From assembly GCA_040752355.1 (NCBI GenBank), contig JBFMHE010000005.1, positions 62,001 to 126,000 on the forward strand: 64,000 bases of DNA, written 5' to 3'. The notes under the pieces are model-generated. The model saw nothing but the letters and a program-made list of their open reading frames with translations. It searched no databases and was not told the DNA's origin. Positions 9,477-17,351 of this stretch are shown piece after piece. The position numbers and the translations under genes are program-made. This DNA comes from Nitrospirota bacterium. GTDB taxonomy: Bacteria; Nitrospirota; Thermodesulfovibrionia; Thermodesulfovibrionales; Dissulfurispiraceae. The first letter of the stretch is position 1. The number at the start of each line of letters is the position of its first letter.

Positions 9477-10448
9477 GTGAGCTGCTATCACCACCTGCGT
9501 ACGATAACCATTCTTTTCGGCCTGCTCGCGGCAGCAGTGCTGGCGTCTGCCTGCGGCAAGAAGGGAGATCCCACCCTCAAGACCTTCGAGCAGCCGCTTC
9601 CGGTTGCCGCGCTCTCCGTGTCGCATACCGAAGAAGGGCTCGTCGTCAGCTGGCCCTATCCGCAGGCGAACAGGGAGTCGATCAAAGGCTTTTATATCGA
9701 GAAGGCGGAAGGAGACCGCTGCGAGGGGTTTGCGAATGCCGCTTTCCTGAAGGGCGATGCGGATCGCTTCGTGGACAGGGACTTCAGCCCCGGACGGGTC
9801 TATTGCTACCGGATACGGGTCTACAGCCTCCGGGATATCATCAGCGACAGCTCGCCGGTCTTCAAGGCCGCGCCGGTCGCCCTGCCGGCGCCTCCCGAGC
9901 GGGTCTTCTTCACGGTTAAAAAAAATGCCATCGAAATCGGATGGGAAGGCAGCGGCGAGGTCTCGGGCTTCACCCTCTATAAAAGCGCGGCAAAGGAAGC
10001 CGCTCCTCTTCCCTCTCCCCTGAATAAAGCCCTCCTGAAGGAACGTTCCTTCGTCGATGCGATCGATACAGCGCGGCCGGTTTACTATAGGGTCCGATCG
10101 GTCGTCGAGAGCGGGATCGTCAATGAGGGGCCTGCGTCGCAGCCCCTGGAGGTAGACCCCGCCTCCTTTGTGCCTTCGCGGCCCGCCGGGCTGAGATTCG
10201 TCGCCATGCCGAAGGCGGTGCATCTCCAGTGGAACGAAAACCCCGAATCCTGGGTCAGGGGGTACCGGGTGTTCAGGAGAGCGGGACAGGAAAAGGAGTT
10301 TGTCGCCATCGGTGATGTGGTCGCTCCTGCTTTTGCCGACCCCGACCCGGCTGCGGGAAAGGCGTTCTATGCGGTTGCAGCGCTCGGTCCCGCACAGGAG
10401 AGTCCCCTCTCCGAGCCGGTGGCGGTCTCTCCCTATATCGAGCGCTGA
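9477..10448 (+). CDS. Lipoprotein with fibronectin type III-like repeats
   Basis: A 323-residue protein with a lipoprotein signal peptide (hydrophobic ITILFGLLAAAVLASAC, lipobox LASAC). Immediately after the Cys comes GKKGDP, resembling the short LptM/LPAM-type lipoprotein motif. The mature part has about three FN3-like beta-sandwich repeats (each with W.. and Y.V.A patterns, e.g. KGFYIEKAEG, YYRVRSV and GYRVFRRAG). The GTG start has GAGGGG upstream. It is probably anchored to the outer membrane facing the periplasm; its function is unknown. The location downstream of argH is independent, since the gene has its own promoter. Confidence 0.75.
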   Translation: MSCYHHLRTITILFGLLAAAVLASACGKKGDPTLKTFEQPLPVAALSVSHTEEGLVVSWPYPQANRESIKGFYIEKAEGDRCEGFANAAFLKGDADRFVDRDFSPGRVYCYRIRVYSLRDIISDSSPVFKAAPVALPAPPERVFFTVKKNAIEIGWEGSGEVSGFTLYKSAAKEAAPLPSPLNKALLKERSFVDAIDTARPVYYRVRSVVESGIVNEGPASQPLEVDPASFVPSRPAGLRFVAMPKAVHLQWNENPESWVRGYRVFRRAGQEKEFVAIGDVVAPAFADPDPAAGKAFYAVAALGPAQESPLSEPVAVSPYIER

Positions 10449-10520
10449 GCAGGCGGCTGCTCCTCCCCGCAAACGGACTCTGCAGAGGCCTGGTGCGCCC
10501 CCTCCGGCCAGCACGAAATA

Positions 10521-10529
10521 TGCTACAAT
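10521..10529 (+). promoter_or_regulatory. Extended -10 promoter of surA-like gene
   Basis: TGCTACAAT matches TG-N-TAnnnT, about 67 bp before the ATG of the SurA-like gene. Confidence 0.45.
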
Positions 10530-10595
10530 ACCTGTTAGCTCGGCGCAGTAGAGTGCTGCACCGGAAGGAGCGCCGGGCGTGAGGGAGGTTTGCGT

Positions 10596-11546
10596 ATGTC
10601 TGTAAAAGCACGCGTGTTCATGGGGATGGCGCTGCTGCTGGGCGCTGCAGCGGCGGCGCAGGGCGCTATCGTTCTCGACAAGGTCATGGCGATCGTCAAC
10701 AAGGAGGTTATTACCTGGAGCGACCTTTACAAGGGAATGGAGTTCGATGCAGTGGACGAGGTCAAGGCGTTGAAGCCCGAAGAGCGGCGGAAATTTTTCA
10801 AAGACAACGAGGCGACCTACCTCGAGAGCATGATCGATATGAAGCTGCAGCTCCAGGAGGCGCGGCGAGAGGGCATCGGAGCGAGCACCAGCGAGGTGGA
10901 GGCCGCCATCGCCACCATAAGGGATAAGTACGGCATGTCGGAAGAGGCCTTCAGCGAGACGATCAAGAAAGAGGGCTTCGCCCTGGCCGAATACAAGAAG
11001 AAGCTCGCCGAGCAGATCACCATAAGCCGCATCGTGGAGCAGGAGGTCCGGAGCAAGATATTCGTGACCGAGGCGGACATCGACCGGTATCTCGCGGAGC
11101 ACAAGGAGCTGGCGAGGGATTACGAGGGGTTCACCATCAGCCAGATATTCCTGAAAGACACCGGAGACCGGAAGCAGGTGGAAGAGAAGGCATCGGAGAT
11201 ATATAAACGCGTCAAGGCAGGAGAGAGTTTTTCCGAGCTCGCACGGCGTTATTCCGAGGATGCCAGTGCCCGATCCGGCGGGAGTCTCGGCTTCATCCGC
11301 AAATGCGATCTCTCGAGCGCTTTTGTCTCGGCCTGCTCGGGCCTGAAGACCGGCGAGGTGAGCGAACCCTTCTGGAGCGAGAGCGGCATGCACATCATCA
11401 GGGTGAATGATGCGCGCACCTTGAAGAACCCCCAGGAGCTCCGGGATATCGTACGCGAGAGGCTGCTCAACGAGAAGTTCGAGCGGGACTACAAGAACTG
11501 GATAAAGGGCCTCCGCGAAAGGGCGTACGTCGAAGTAAAAATATAG
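10596..11546 (+). CDS. SurA-like periplasmic peptidyl-prolyl isomerase
   Basis: A 316-residue secreted protein. It has a signal peptide (FMGMALLLGAAAAAQG), then a SurA N-terminal chaperone domain (VLDKVMAIVNKEVITWSDL, a typical SurA start) and one parvulin domain (KAGESFSELARRYSEDASARSGGSLGF to ESGMHIIRVND). The family folds outer-membrane proteins in the periplasm. Escherichia coli SurA has two parvulin domains; here only one is seen, as in many non-enterobacterial homologues. The ATG at 10596 has GGGAGG seven bases upstream; an in-frame TTG two codons earlier is less likely. Confidence 0.85.
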   Translation: MSVKARVFMGMALLLGAAAAAQGAIVLDKVMAIVNKEVITWSDLYKGMEFDAVDEVKALKPEERRKFFKDNEATYLESMIDMKLQLQEARREGIGASTSEVEAAIATIRDKYGMSEEAFSETIKKEGFALAEYKKKLAEQITISRIVEQEVRSKIFVTEADIDRYLAEHKELARDYEGFTISQIFLKDTGDRKQVEEKASEIYKRVKAGESFSELARRYSEDASARSGGSLGFIRKCDLSSAFVSACSGLKTGEVSEPFWSESGMHIIRVNDARTLKNPQELRDIVRERLLNEKFERDYKNWIKGLRERAYVEVKI

Positions 11547-11661
11547 GTGAGGCGTGGGAGATGAGAGGTAGGAAGTTGCTGAAGCAGTCCGGAAAGTAAA
11601 ATTAAAATGTTCCGTCTTGCTTCTCACTTTTTACTTCTTACTTTCTGCTTTTTTATTGGAT

Positions 11662-12381
11662 ATGGAACAGCGGATTCAGAAGATACTCGCTCAGATGGGG
11701 GTGGCTTCCCGGAGAAAGGCTGAAGAGCTTATCGAGGAGGGACGGGTCACCGTGAACGGCGCGCCGGCGACGCTCGGGATGAAGGCGGACGCTGCGCGGG
11801 ACCATATCAAGGTCGACGGCAAACTTATCACCAAGCCGGAGCCGAAGGTCTACTATGCGTTCAATAAGCCGAGGGGCGTGGTCACCTCGCTCTCGGACCC
11901 GGAGGGCAGACCGACAGTCAAGGATTTCCTCGGAAAGGTGCGGTTCAGGGTCTTTCCCGTCGGCAGGCTCGATTACGATTCCGAAGGGCTCCTGCTCATC
12001 ACGAACGACGGCGACTTCGCCCAGTCGGTGCTGCATCCCTCGAAAAAGATGCCCAAGACCTACTATGTGAAGGTCAAAGGCATTATCGATGACGAGACGA
12101 TGGAGCGTTTGCGGCGCGGCGTACGGCTCGAGGACGGCGTAACCGCACCGGCAAAAGTCAGAAAGGTGCGCGAGACCGAGAGCAACTCCTGGCTCGAGAT
12201 GGTCATTCATGAGGGGAAGAAGCGCCAGATACGGAGGATGCTCGAAAAAGTGGGCTACCCCGTCATCAAGCTCAGGAGAACGGCCATCAACGGCCTGGCG
12301 CTCAAGGGCCTGGGCATCGGTGAACTGCGTCCGCTCACCCCTGAAGAGGTGCAGCTCATCAGCAGGGAAAGCAGCGCATGA
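11662..12381 (+). CDS. rluB: RsuA/RluB-family pseudouridine synthase
   Basis: A 239-residue protein: an N-terminal S4 RNA-binding domain (QRIQKILAQMGVASRRKAEELIEEGRVTVNG), then the synthase domain with the catalytic Asp in GRLDYDSEGLLLITNDG. The C-terminal motif EGKKRQIRRML is also typical. Homologues modify 23S rRNA (RluB, U2605) or 16S rRNA (RsuA); the S4 and sequence type favour RluB. The frame is open 15 codons upstream, but the ATG at 11662 (MEQRIQKI) matches the family start. Confidence 0.88.
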   Translation: MEQRIQKILAQMGVASRRKAEELIEEGRVTVNGAPATLGMKADAARDHIKVDGKLITKPEPKVYYAFNKPRGVVTSLSDPEGRPTVKDFLGKVRFRVFPVGRLDYDSEGLLLITNDGDFAQSVLHPSKKMPKTYYVKVKGIIDDETMERLRRGVRLEDGVTAPAKVRKVRETESNSWLEMVIHEGKKRQIRRMLEKVGYPVIKLRRTAINGLALKGLGIGELRPLTPEEVQLISRESSA

Positions 12382-12447
12382 CGAACGGCCGGGGCGTGTT
12401 CGCCGCTCATGATGACGAGGCGATAACTTTATGACGGTGGAGGATCT

Positions 12448-14247
12448 ATGATTCGCAGTAAGGGATGCGGTGAGCTCAGGGAGTCGGATATCGGCGCCAC
12501 GATCGGTCTTGCCGGGTGGGTGTACCGGAGAAGAGACCACGGCGGGCTGATCTTCATCGACCTGAGGGACCGGAGCGGTATCTGCCAGGTCGTGTTCAGT
12601 CCCGAGGTGTCGGGTGCGGCCCACGAGAAGGCCCACGACCTGAGGGCCGAGTACGTCATCGCTGTCTCGGGGACCGTACGGAAGCGGCCCGAGGGAACCG
12701 AGAATCCCCAGCTCCCCACCGGAGCGGTAGAAGTTTACGTGCAGCAGCTGGAGGTGCTCAACGAGGCCGCGCCGCTGCCCTTCAGCATGGAGGAGGCAGC
12801 CGATGCAGGCGAGGCGCTGAAGCTGAGGCACCGCTACCTCGACCTGAGGAGGCCGGAGATGCAGCGGAACCTGATGCTGCGCCACCGCGTCACGAAACTG
12901 ATCAGGGACTATCTCGATGCGCGCGGCTTTCTCGAGATCGAGACACCCATGCTCACCAAATCGACCCCTGAAGGCGCCCGCGACTACCTTGTCCCGAGCC
13001 GTCTCAATCCGGGGCAGTTCTACGCGCTGCCGCAGTCGCCGCAGCTCTTCAAGCAGATCCTCATGGTGGCGGGGTTCGAAAGGTATTTCCAGATCGTGAA
13101 GTGCTTCCGCGACGAGGACCTGAGAGCCGACCGCCAGCCCGAGTTCACGCAGGTCGACCTCGAGATGTCGTTCGTAGACCGGGAGGACGTCCTTTCCCTC
13201 ATCGAAGGCATGATGCAGCAGCTCTTCAAGGAAGCGCTGGGAGTGGAGATAGCGATCCCCTTTCAGCGGCTGAGCTTTCATGAATCGATGGAGCGCTTCG
13301 GCAATGACAAGCCCGACCTCCGCTTCGGGCTCGAGCTGAAGGACATGGCGGACCTCGCCGCGAAAGGGACCTTCAAGGTCTTTACGGATGCGCTCCAGGC
13401 GGGCGGCATGGTGAAGGCGCTCAACGGCAAGGGCATGGCAGGATTGTCGCGAAAAGAGATCGATACGCTCACCGCCGAGGCGCAGGCCTTCGGGGCGAAG
13501 GGGCTTGCCTGGATCAAGGTGAAAAACGGGTTCGAATCGCCCATCGCCAAGTTCTTTCCCGAGGAGGTCCTCAGGGAGATGGCGGCACGGCTCGGCGCCG
13601 GAGAGGGCGACCTGATGCTCTTCATCGCGGATAAGCCGAAGGTGGTCTATGATGTGCTGAGCCGCATGCGGCTCGAGCTCGGCAGGCGCCTCAACCTGAT
13701 CGAGCCCGGCTTCACGTTCGCCTGGATCATCGATTTCCCGCTCCTCGAGTGGGATGACGAGGAGGGGAGATTCCAGGCAATGCACCATCCCTTTACCGCG
13801 CCCATGGATGAGGACGCGGAGAAACTCTTCTCTGCCGACCTCTCCACGGTAAAGCCTCGTGACCAGCAGTACGAGCGCCTCGTCTCGGTCAGGGCAAAGG
13901 CGTACGATATCGTGCTGAACGGCTACGAGATCGGCGGCGGCAGCATCCGTATTCACAACCAGGAGCTGCAGCAGCAGATGTTCGGGGTCCTGGGTATCGG
14001 TGAAGAGGAGGCACGGACGAAGTTCGGGTTTCTTCTCGATGCGCTCCAGTTCGGCGCTCCGCCGCACGGCGGGCTCGCCCTGGGGCTCGACCGGCTTGTC
14101 ATGCTCGCAGCCGGCGCCTCGTCCATACGGGATGTCATCGCCTTCCCGAAGACGCAGAAAGCGGTCTGCCTTATGTCCGGGGCTCCCTCTCCTGTTGAGC
14201 AGAAACAGCTCAGGGAGCTGCACATCAAGGTCAATACTCCGCTGTAG
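12448..14247 (+). CDS. aspS: Aspartyl-tRNA synthetase, probably non-discriminating
   Basis: A 599-residue class IIb synthetase. An N-terminal OB-fold anticodon-binding domain (GWVYRRRDHGGLIFIDLRDR) is followed by class II motifs 1-3 (motif 2 FRDEDLRADRQPEFTQ; motif 3 GLALGLDRLVM). A bacterial GAD insertion lies between motifs 2 and 3, ending with MHHPFTAP. It charges tRNA with aspartate. Residue 31 is His, as in the Pseudomonas-type enzyme, where His31 goes with charging of both tRNA-Asp and tRNA-Asn (a later GatCAB step is then needed). Shine-Dalgarno GGAGG. Confidence 0.95.
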   Translation: MIRSKGCGELRESDIGATIGLAGWVYRRRDHGGLIFIDLRDRSGICQVVFSPEVSGAAHEKAHDLRAEYVIAVSGTVRKRPEGTENPQLPTGAVEVYVQQLEVLNEAAPLPFSMEEAADAGEALKLRHRYLDLRRPEMQRNLMLRHRVTKLIRDYLDARGFLEIETPMLTKSTPEGARDYLVPSRLNPGQFYALPQSPQLFKQILMVAGFERYFQIVKCFRDEDLRADRQPEFTQVDLEMSFVDREDVLSLIEGMMQQLFKEALGVEIAIPFQRLSFHESMERFGNDKPDLRFGLELKDMADLAAKGTFKVFTDALQAGGMVKALNGKGMAGLSRKEIDTLTAEAQAFGAKGLAWIKVKNGFESPIAKFFPEEVLREMAARLGAGEGDLMLFIADKPKVVYDVLSRMRLELGRRLNLIEPGFTFAWIIDFPLLEWDDEEGRFQAMHHPFTAPMDEDAEKLFSADLSTVKPRDQQYERLVSVRAKAYDIVLNGYEIGGGSIRIHNQELQQQMFGVLGIGEEEARTKFGFLLDALQFGAPPHGGLALGLDRLVMLAAGASSIRDVIAFPKTQKAVCLMSGAPSPVEQKQLRELHIKVNTPL

Positions 14248-14309
14248 CCGCGAGCGGTCTTCATTATCGTCCGTCTGGCGTTCCGAATCCGGGAGCCGTC
14301 GCCATCGTA

Positions 14310-14325
14310 ACGGGCATCCGCCCGT
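14310..14325 (+). terminator. Weak hairpin downstream of aspS
   Basis: ACGGGC-ATCC-GCCCGT forms a 6-bp stem 62 bp after the aspS stop. No T-run follows, so it is a weak candidate. Confidence 0.3.
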
Positions 14326-14542
14326 CTCCTGAGCTCTCTCCGGCGATCTCGCGTAAAAGACGCGTATCGTGACGGCAGTCACATCTTTCCATTCCTGCTT
14401 TTCTTATCCTACATCAGCTGTTTGAGGACGTGCTGCGACGGTGCGACGGGCCGAAGCAGCGATTCTCAAAGAGCTTTTTTTAAAGTTTTTGAAAGAGCAC
14501 CCGATAACAAAACTGTCATTTTTATGACGAAAGGGAGTTCCA

Positions 14543-15601
14543 ATGTTCTCGAAGAAAAAGTCGCCCATAGGAATCGATATCGGGTCGAGCTGCATCAAGG
14601 CCGTCCGCCTGAACGAGACGAAGGACGGCTATGAGCTCGTCTTTGCCGATGTGGTATCTCTCCCCCATGAGGTCATCGTCGACGAGGCGATTGCGGATAA
14701 GCAGCAGCTCGTCGGCGCATTGAAAGAGCTGCTCGGCAGGGCGGGGATCAAGTCGGGCGAGGCGGTCATCGGTGCGTCGGGGCACTCCTCGGTCATCATA
14801 AAGAAGATCACCATCCCCCTCATGACGGAGGAGGAGCTGAGCGTCTCGATAAAGTACGAGGCCGAGCAATATATCCCCTTCGATATCAACGATGTGAATA
14901 TCGATTTCCAGATTGTGGGGCCCAGTCCCGAGGGAGAGGGGCAGATGGATGTCGTCCTCGTCGCGGTCAGGAAGAATATCATCGCCGATTATGTCGGAGC
15001 CGTCGAAAAGGCGGGACTCGAGCCGGTGGTCATGGATGTCGACGCCTTCGCCCTCGGCAATATCTACGAGCTGAACTATGGTATCCCCGAAAGGAAAGTG
15101 ATAGCCCTCGTCAATATCGGCGCCAGTAAAACGAACATCAACATCCTCCATGAAGGGACCCCGATCTTCACCAGGGACACTTCCATCGGGAGCAATAACC
15201 ATACCGATGCGCTGATGAGGGAGCTCGGCGTATCCCGTGAGGATGCGGAGCGCATCAAGAAGGGCCAGGCGGTAGAGGCTGCCTCCCCGGAGAGCGCGCA
15301 GCACATCCTCACCGGCGCCTCTGACGAAATTTATACCGAAATATACCGGACCTTCGAGTATTTCAAGAACAGCGTCGCCGATGAAGAAGTTGATCGGATT
15401 ATCCTCAGCGGCGGAGCCGCGCTGATGAAGGGATTCGCCGAAACCATGGCGGAGCGGCTCGGTATCCCGGTGGACATGGCTGATCCCTTTATGAGTATGA
15501 AGCTCTCCGAAAAAATCGACCAGGCGTATGTAAAAGAAATAGCTCCCCTTACGGCAATTGCGGCAGGGCTGGCGCTGAGGAGGATCGGAGACCGCGAATG
15601 A
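14543..15601 (+). CDS. pilM: Type IV pilus inner-membrane platform protein PilM
   Basis: A 352-residue actin-like ATPase of the PilM/FtsA fold. It begins KKSPIGIDIGSSCIKAVRL (phosphate-1 motif) and has ALVNIGASKTNINIL (phosphate-2) and RIILSGGAALMKGF (adenosine motif). PilM binds the cytoplasmic tail of PilN and links the pilus motor to the alignment complex. It is the first gene of pilMNOPQ. The 295-bp gap upstream carries A/T-rich blocks, including a small GTCAT-ATGAC hairpin just before the ribosome site AAAGGGAG, but no promoter I can name. Confidence 0.95.
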   Translation: MFSKKKSPIGIDIGSSCIKAVRLNETKDGYELVFADVVSLPHEVIVDEAIADKQQLVGALKELLGRAGIKSGEAVIGASGHSSVIIKKITIPLMTEEELSVSIKYEAEQYIPFDINDVNIDFQIVGPSPEGEGQMDVVLVAVRKNIIADYVGAVEKAGLEPVVMDVDAFALGNIYELNYGIPERKVIALVNIGASKTNINILHEGTPIFTRDTSIGSNNHTDALMRELGVSREDAERIKKGQAVEAASPESAQHILTGASDEIYTEIYRTFEYFKNSVADEEVDRIILSGGAALMKGFAETMAERLGIPVDMADPFMSMKLSEKIDQAYVKEIAPLTAIAAGLALRRIGDRE

Positions 15602-16140
15602 TCAGAGTCAATCTCCTCACCGAAAAAAGGAAGAAAAAGGCGAAAGGCGGACCGGCGCCTTTCCTCGTGATGCTCGCAGCCGCGGTTCTCGTCGCCCTCC
15701 TGGCGGCAGCCGCCGGGATCGCTATCGTCACATCGAAGGTCGCGAGTCTCAACGAGCAGCAGGCAGCGAATACAGGGGTTATCGCCGATCTCTCCAGGAA
15801 GATCGATGAAATCAAACGCTACGAGAAGCTGAACAAGGAGCTCGAGCAGAAGAGCGGCCTCATTGAAACGCTCAGGAAGAACCAGTTCATCCCGGTAACG
15901 ATGCTCGACGAGGTGAGCGGGCTCGTTCCCGAAGGCCTCTGGCTGGAATCGCTCACCTGCAAGGACAACGGCATTACGCTGGAAGGATATGCATTTACGA
16001 ATATCGATATCGTTGCGTATGTGGACAACCTCAAGAAGTCGAAAGCCTTCAGCGACGTCTACCTCGAAGAGTCGAGGGAGGCAGAGATCGAGAAGGTGAA
16101 GGTCTATCGGTTCAAGATGAGCTTCAGGGTGCGGGTATAA
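15598..16140 (+). CDS. pilN: Type IV pilus assembly protein PilN
   Basis: A 180-residue bitopic membrane protein. It starts with the PilM-binding motif MIRVNLLTEKRKKKA (INLLP-like), then a transmembrane helix (residues about 21-47), a coiled coil and a ferredoxin-like periplasmic domain. Its ATG overlaps the pilM stop by four bases. With PilO it forms the periplasmic heterodimer that aligns the motor and the secretin. Confidence 0.93.
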   Translation: MIRVNLLTEKRKKKAKGGPAPFLVMLAAAVLVALLAAAAGIAIVTSKVASLNEQQAANTGVIADLSRKIDEIKRYEKLNKELEQKSGLIETLRKNQFIPVTMLDEVSGLVPEGLWLESLTCKDNGITLEGYAFTNIDIVAYVDNLKKSKAFSDVYLEESREAEIEKVKVYRFKMSFRVRV

Positions 16141-16143
16141 GCG

Positions 16144-16776
16144 ATGGACGTGAAACTGAAGATCGACATACAGAATCTCTCGCCGCTCAAGAAGAATCTC
16201 CTGCTGGCGCTGCCGCCGGTAATGATCGTCGTGGTGGCTGCGGTTCTCTTTATCATGCCGGGCATGGAGCAGATCAAGCAGCTGGGCGCCGAGGTCGAAA
16301 AACAGCAGGCCGAGATTACAACGCTCAAGCGGAGCTCGGCCAAGCTCCCCTCGCTCATCGAGGAGAACAAGCGGCTCGCGGCAAAGCTTCTGGAGCTGCA
16401 GCAGCAGCTCCCGGAGGAGAAGGAAGTATCGGGTCTGTTGAAGCAGGTCTCGGAGCTGGGGGTCAAATCGGGGCTGCAGGTAGCATTATGGAAACCCCGG
16501 GAGCGAAGCGTCCATCCGAGCAAAGAGGTGCATGAAATTCCGGTCGAAGTGATCATGCGCGGGACTTATCACCGGTTCGGACAGTTCTACAGCAATATTA
16601 CCGGGTTGAGCAGGGTCGTGAACATCGGGAATGTCGTCATGAGAGTCGGTGATGCGAAGGCGCAGCAAAAGAATATTACCGCATTGAATGTGAGCTTCAC
16701 GGCCATGACCTACTCCCTGCTTTCCGAGGCGGAGCGAAAAGAGCTCGAGAGGGCGGAGAAAGAGAAGAAGAGATGA
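16144..16776 (+). CDS. pilO: Type IV pilus assembly protein PilO
   Basis: A 210-residue bitopic protein with a cytoplasmic N-terminus. A transmembrane helix follows (LLLALPPVMIVVVAAVLFIM), then a coiled coil (about residues 40-90) and a C-terminal ferredoxin-like domain (EVIMRGTYHRFGQFYSNITGLSRVVNI), characteristic of PilO. It lies 3 bp after pilN and pairs with PilN. The C-terminal tail is strongly charged. Confidence 0.93.
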   Translation: MDVKLKIDIQNLSPLKKNLLLALPPVMIVVVAAVLFIMPGMEQIKQLGAEVEKQQAEITTLKRSSAKLPSLIEENKRLAAKLLELQQQLPEEKEVSGLLKQVSELGVKSGLQVALWKPRERSVHPSKEVHEIPVEVIMRGTYHRFGQFYSNITGLSRVVNIGNVVMRVGDAKAQQKNITALNVSFTAMTYSLLSEAERKELERAEKEKKR

Positions 16777-17351
16777 GCAAGAGACAGATTATCCTCGCCT
16801 CCCTCCTGGGGATCGTAGCCGTCGCGGCCCTTGTCGTCCTCTTCGCGGGGAAGCGGACCGACAGCGGGGCGCCGTCACCGGTAAAGGGCCCAGCGGCGCA
16901 GAAGAACGGTCCTGCGCCGGCTCCCGGTGCTGTGCCGGGCAGCGCGCCCGCTGCTGCTCTCGGGAAGCCAGTTCCGGATAAGGAGCCGGAGAAGGAGACG
17001 GCGGCCGCCTACGAATACACCGCATTAGGGAGGAGGGACCCCTTTACCCCGCTCGTGGTGAAGGCGGATACCGATAAGAAGAAAGGCGTTCCGCCCATAG
17101 AGAATTACGAGGTCTCGGAGTTCAAGCTTATCGCCGTGCTCTGGGGCAGGGACGGCTACTATGCGGTTATCACGCTGCCCGACGGAAAGTCCTATACGAT
17201 TCGAGAAGGCATGAGACTGGGGCTCCATAAAGGCAAGGTCTTCAGAATACTGCGCGACACCGTCGTCATCAGAGAGCAGGTGAGAGATTACAGCGGCGTC
17301 GTGAGCGCTAAAGACACTGTTTTAAAACTCCGCAGGGAGGAAGAGGGATGA
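16773..17351 (+). CDS. pilP: Type IV pilus pilotin-like protein PilP
   Basis: A 192-residue protein with an N-terminal hydrophobic segment (IILASLLGIVAVAALVVLFAG) and a Pro/Ala-rich linker. The C-terminal PilP beta-domain contains YTALGRRDPFTPLV and GRDGYYAVITLPDGKSYTIREGMRLGLHKGKVFRI. Many PilP proteins are lipoproteins. No lipobox Cys is visible here, so a membrane-anchored helix is more likely. It overlaps pilO and pilQ by four bases each and connects PilNO to the secretin. Confidence 0.9.
   Translation: MSKRQIILASLLGIVAVAALVVLFAGKRTDSGAPSPVKGPAAQKNGPAPAPGAVPGSAPAAALGKPVPDKEPEKETAAAYEYTALGRRDPFTPLVVKADTDKKKGVPPIENYEVSEFKLIAVLWGRDGYYAVITLPDGKSYTIREGMRLGLHKGKVFRILRDTVVIREQVRDYSGVVSAKDTVLKLRREEEG

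Noticed and set aside
7914-11627. A very long open frame (more than 1,200 codons) on the minus strand opposite argH, the lipoprotein and surA-like genes.
   Set aside because: It is the complement of recognised plus-strand genes in high-GC DNA, with Arg/Leu/Asp/His-rich nonsense composition and no domains.
13520-13545. GGGTTCGAATCGCCC resembling a tRNA T-arm.
   Set aside because: Lies inside aspS coding sequence with no acceptor or anticodon stem around it.
11653-14382. A 909-codon minus-strand frame opposite rluB-like and aspS.
   Set aside because: Shadow of two clear conserved genes; no recognisable motif.
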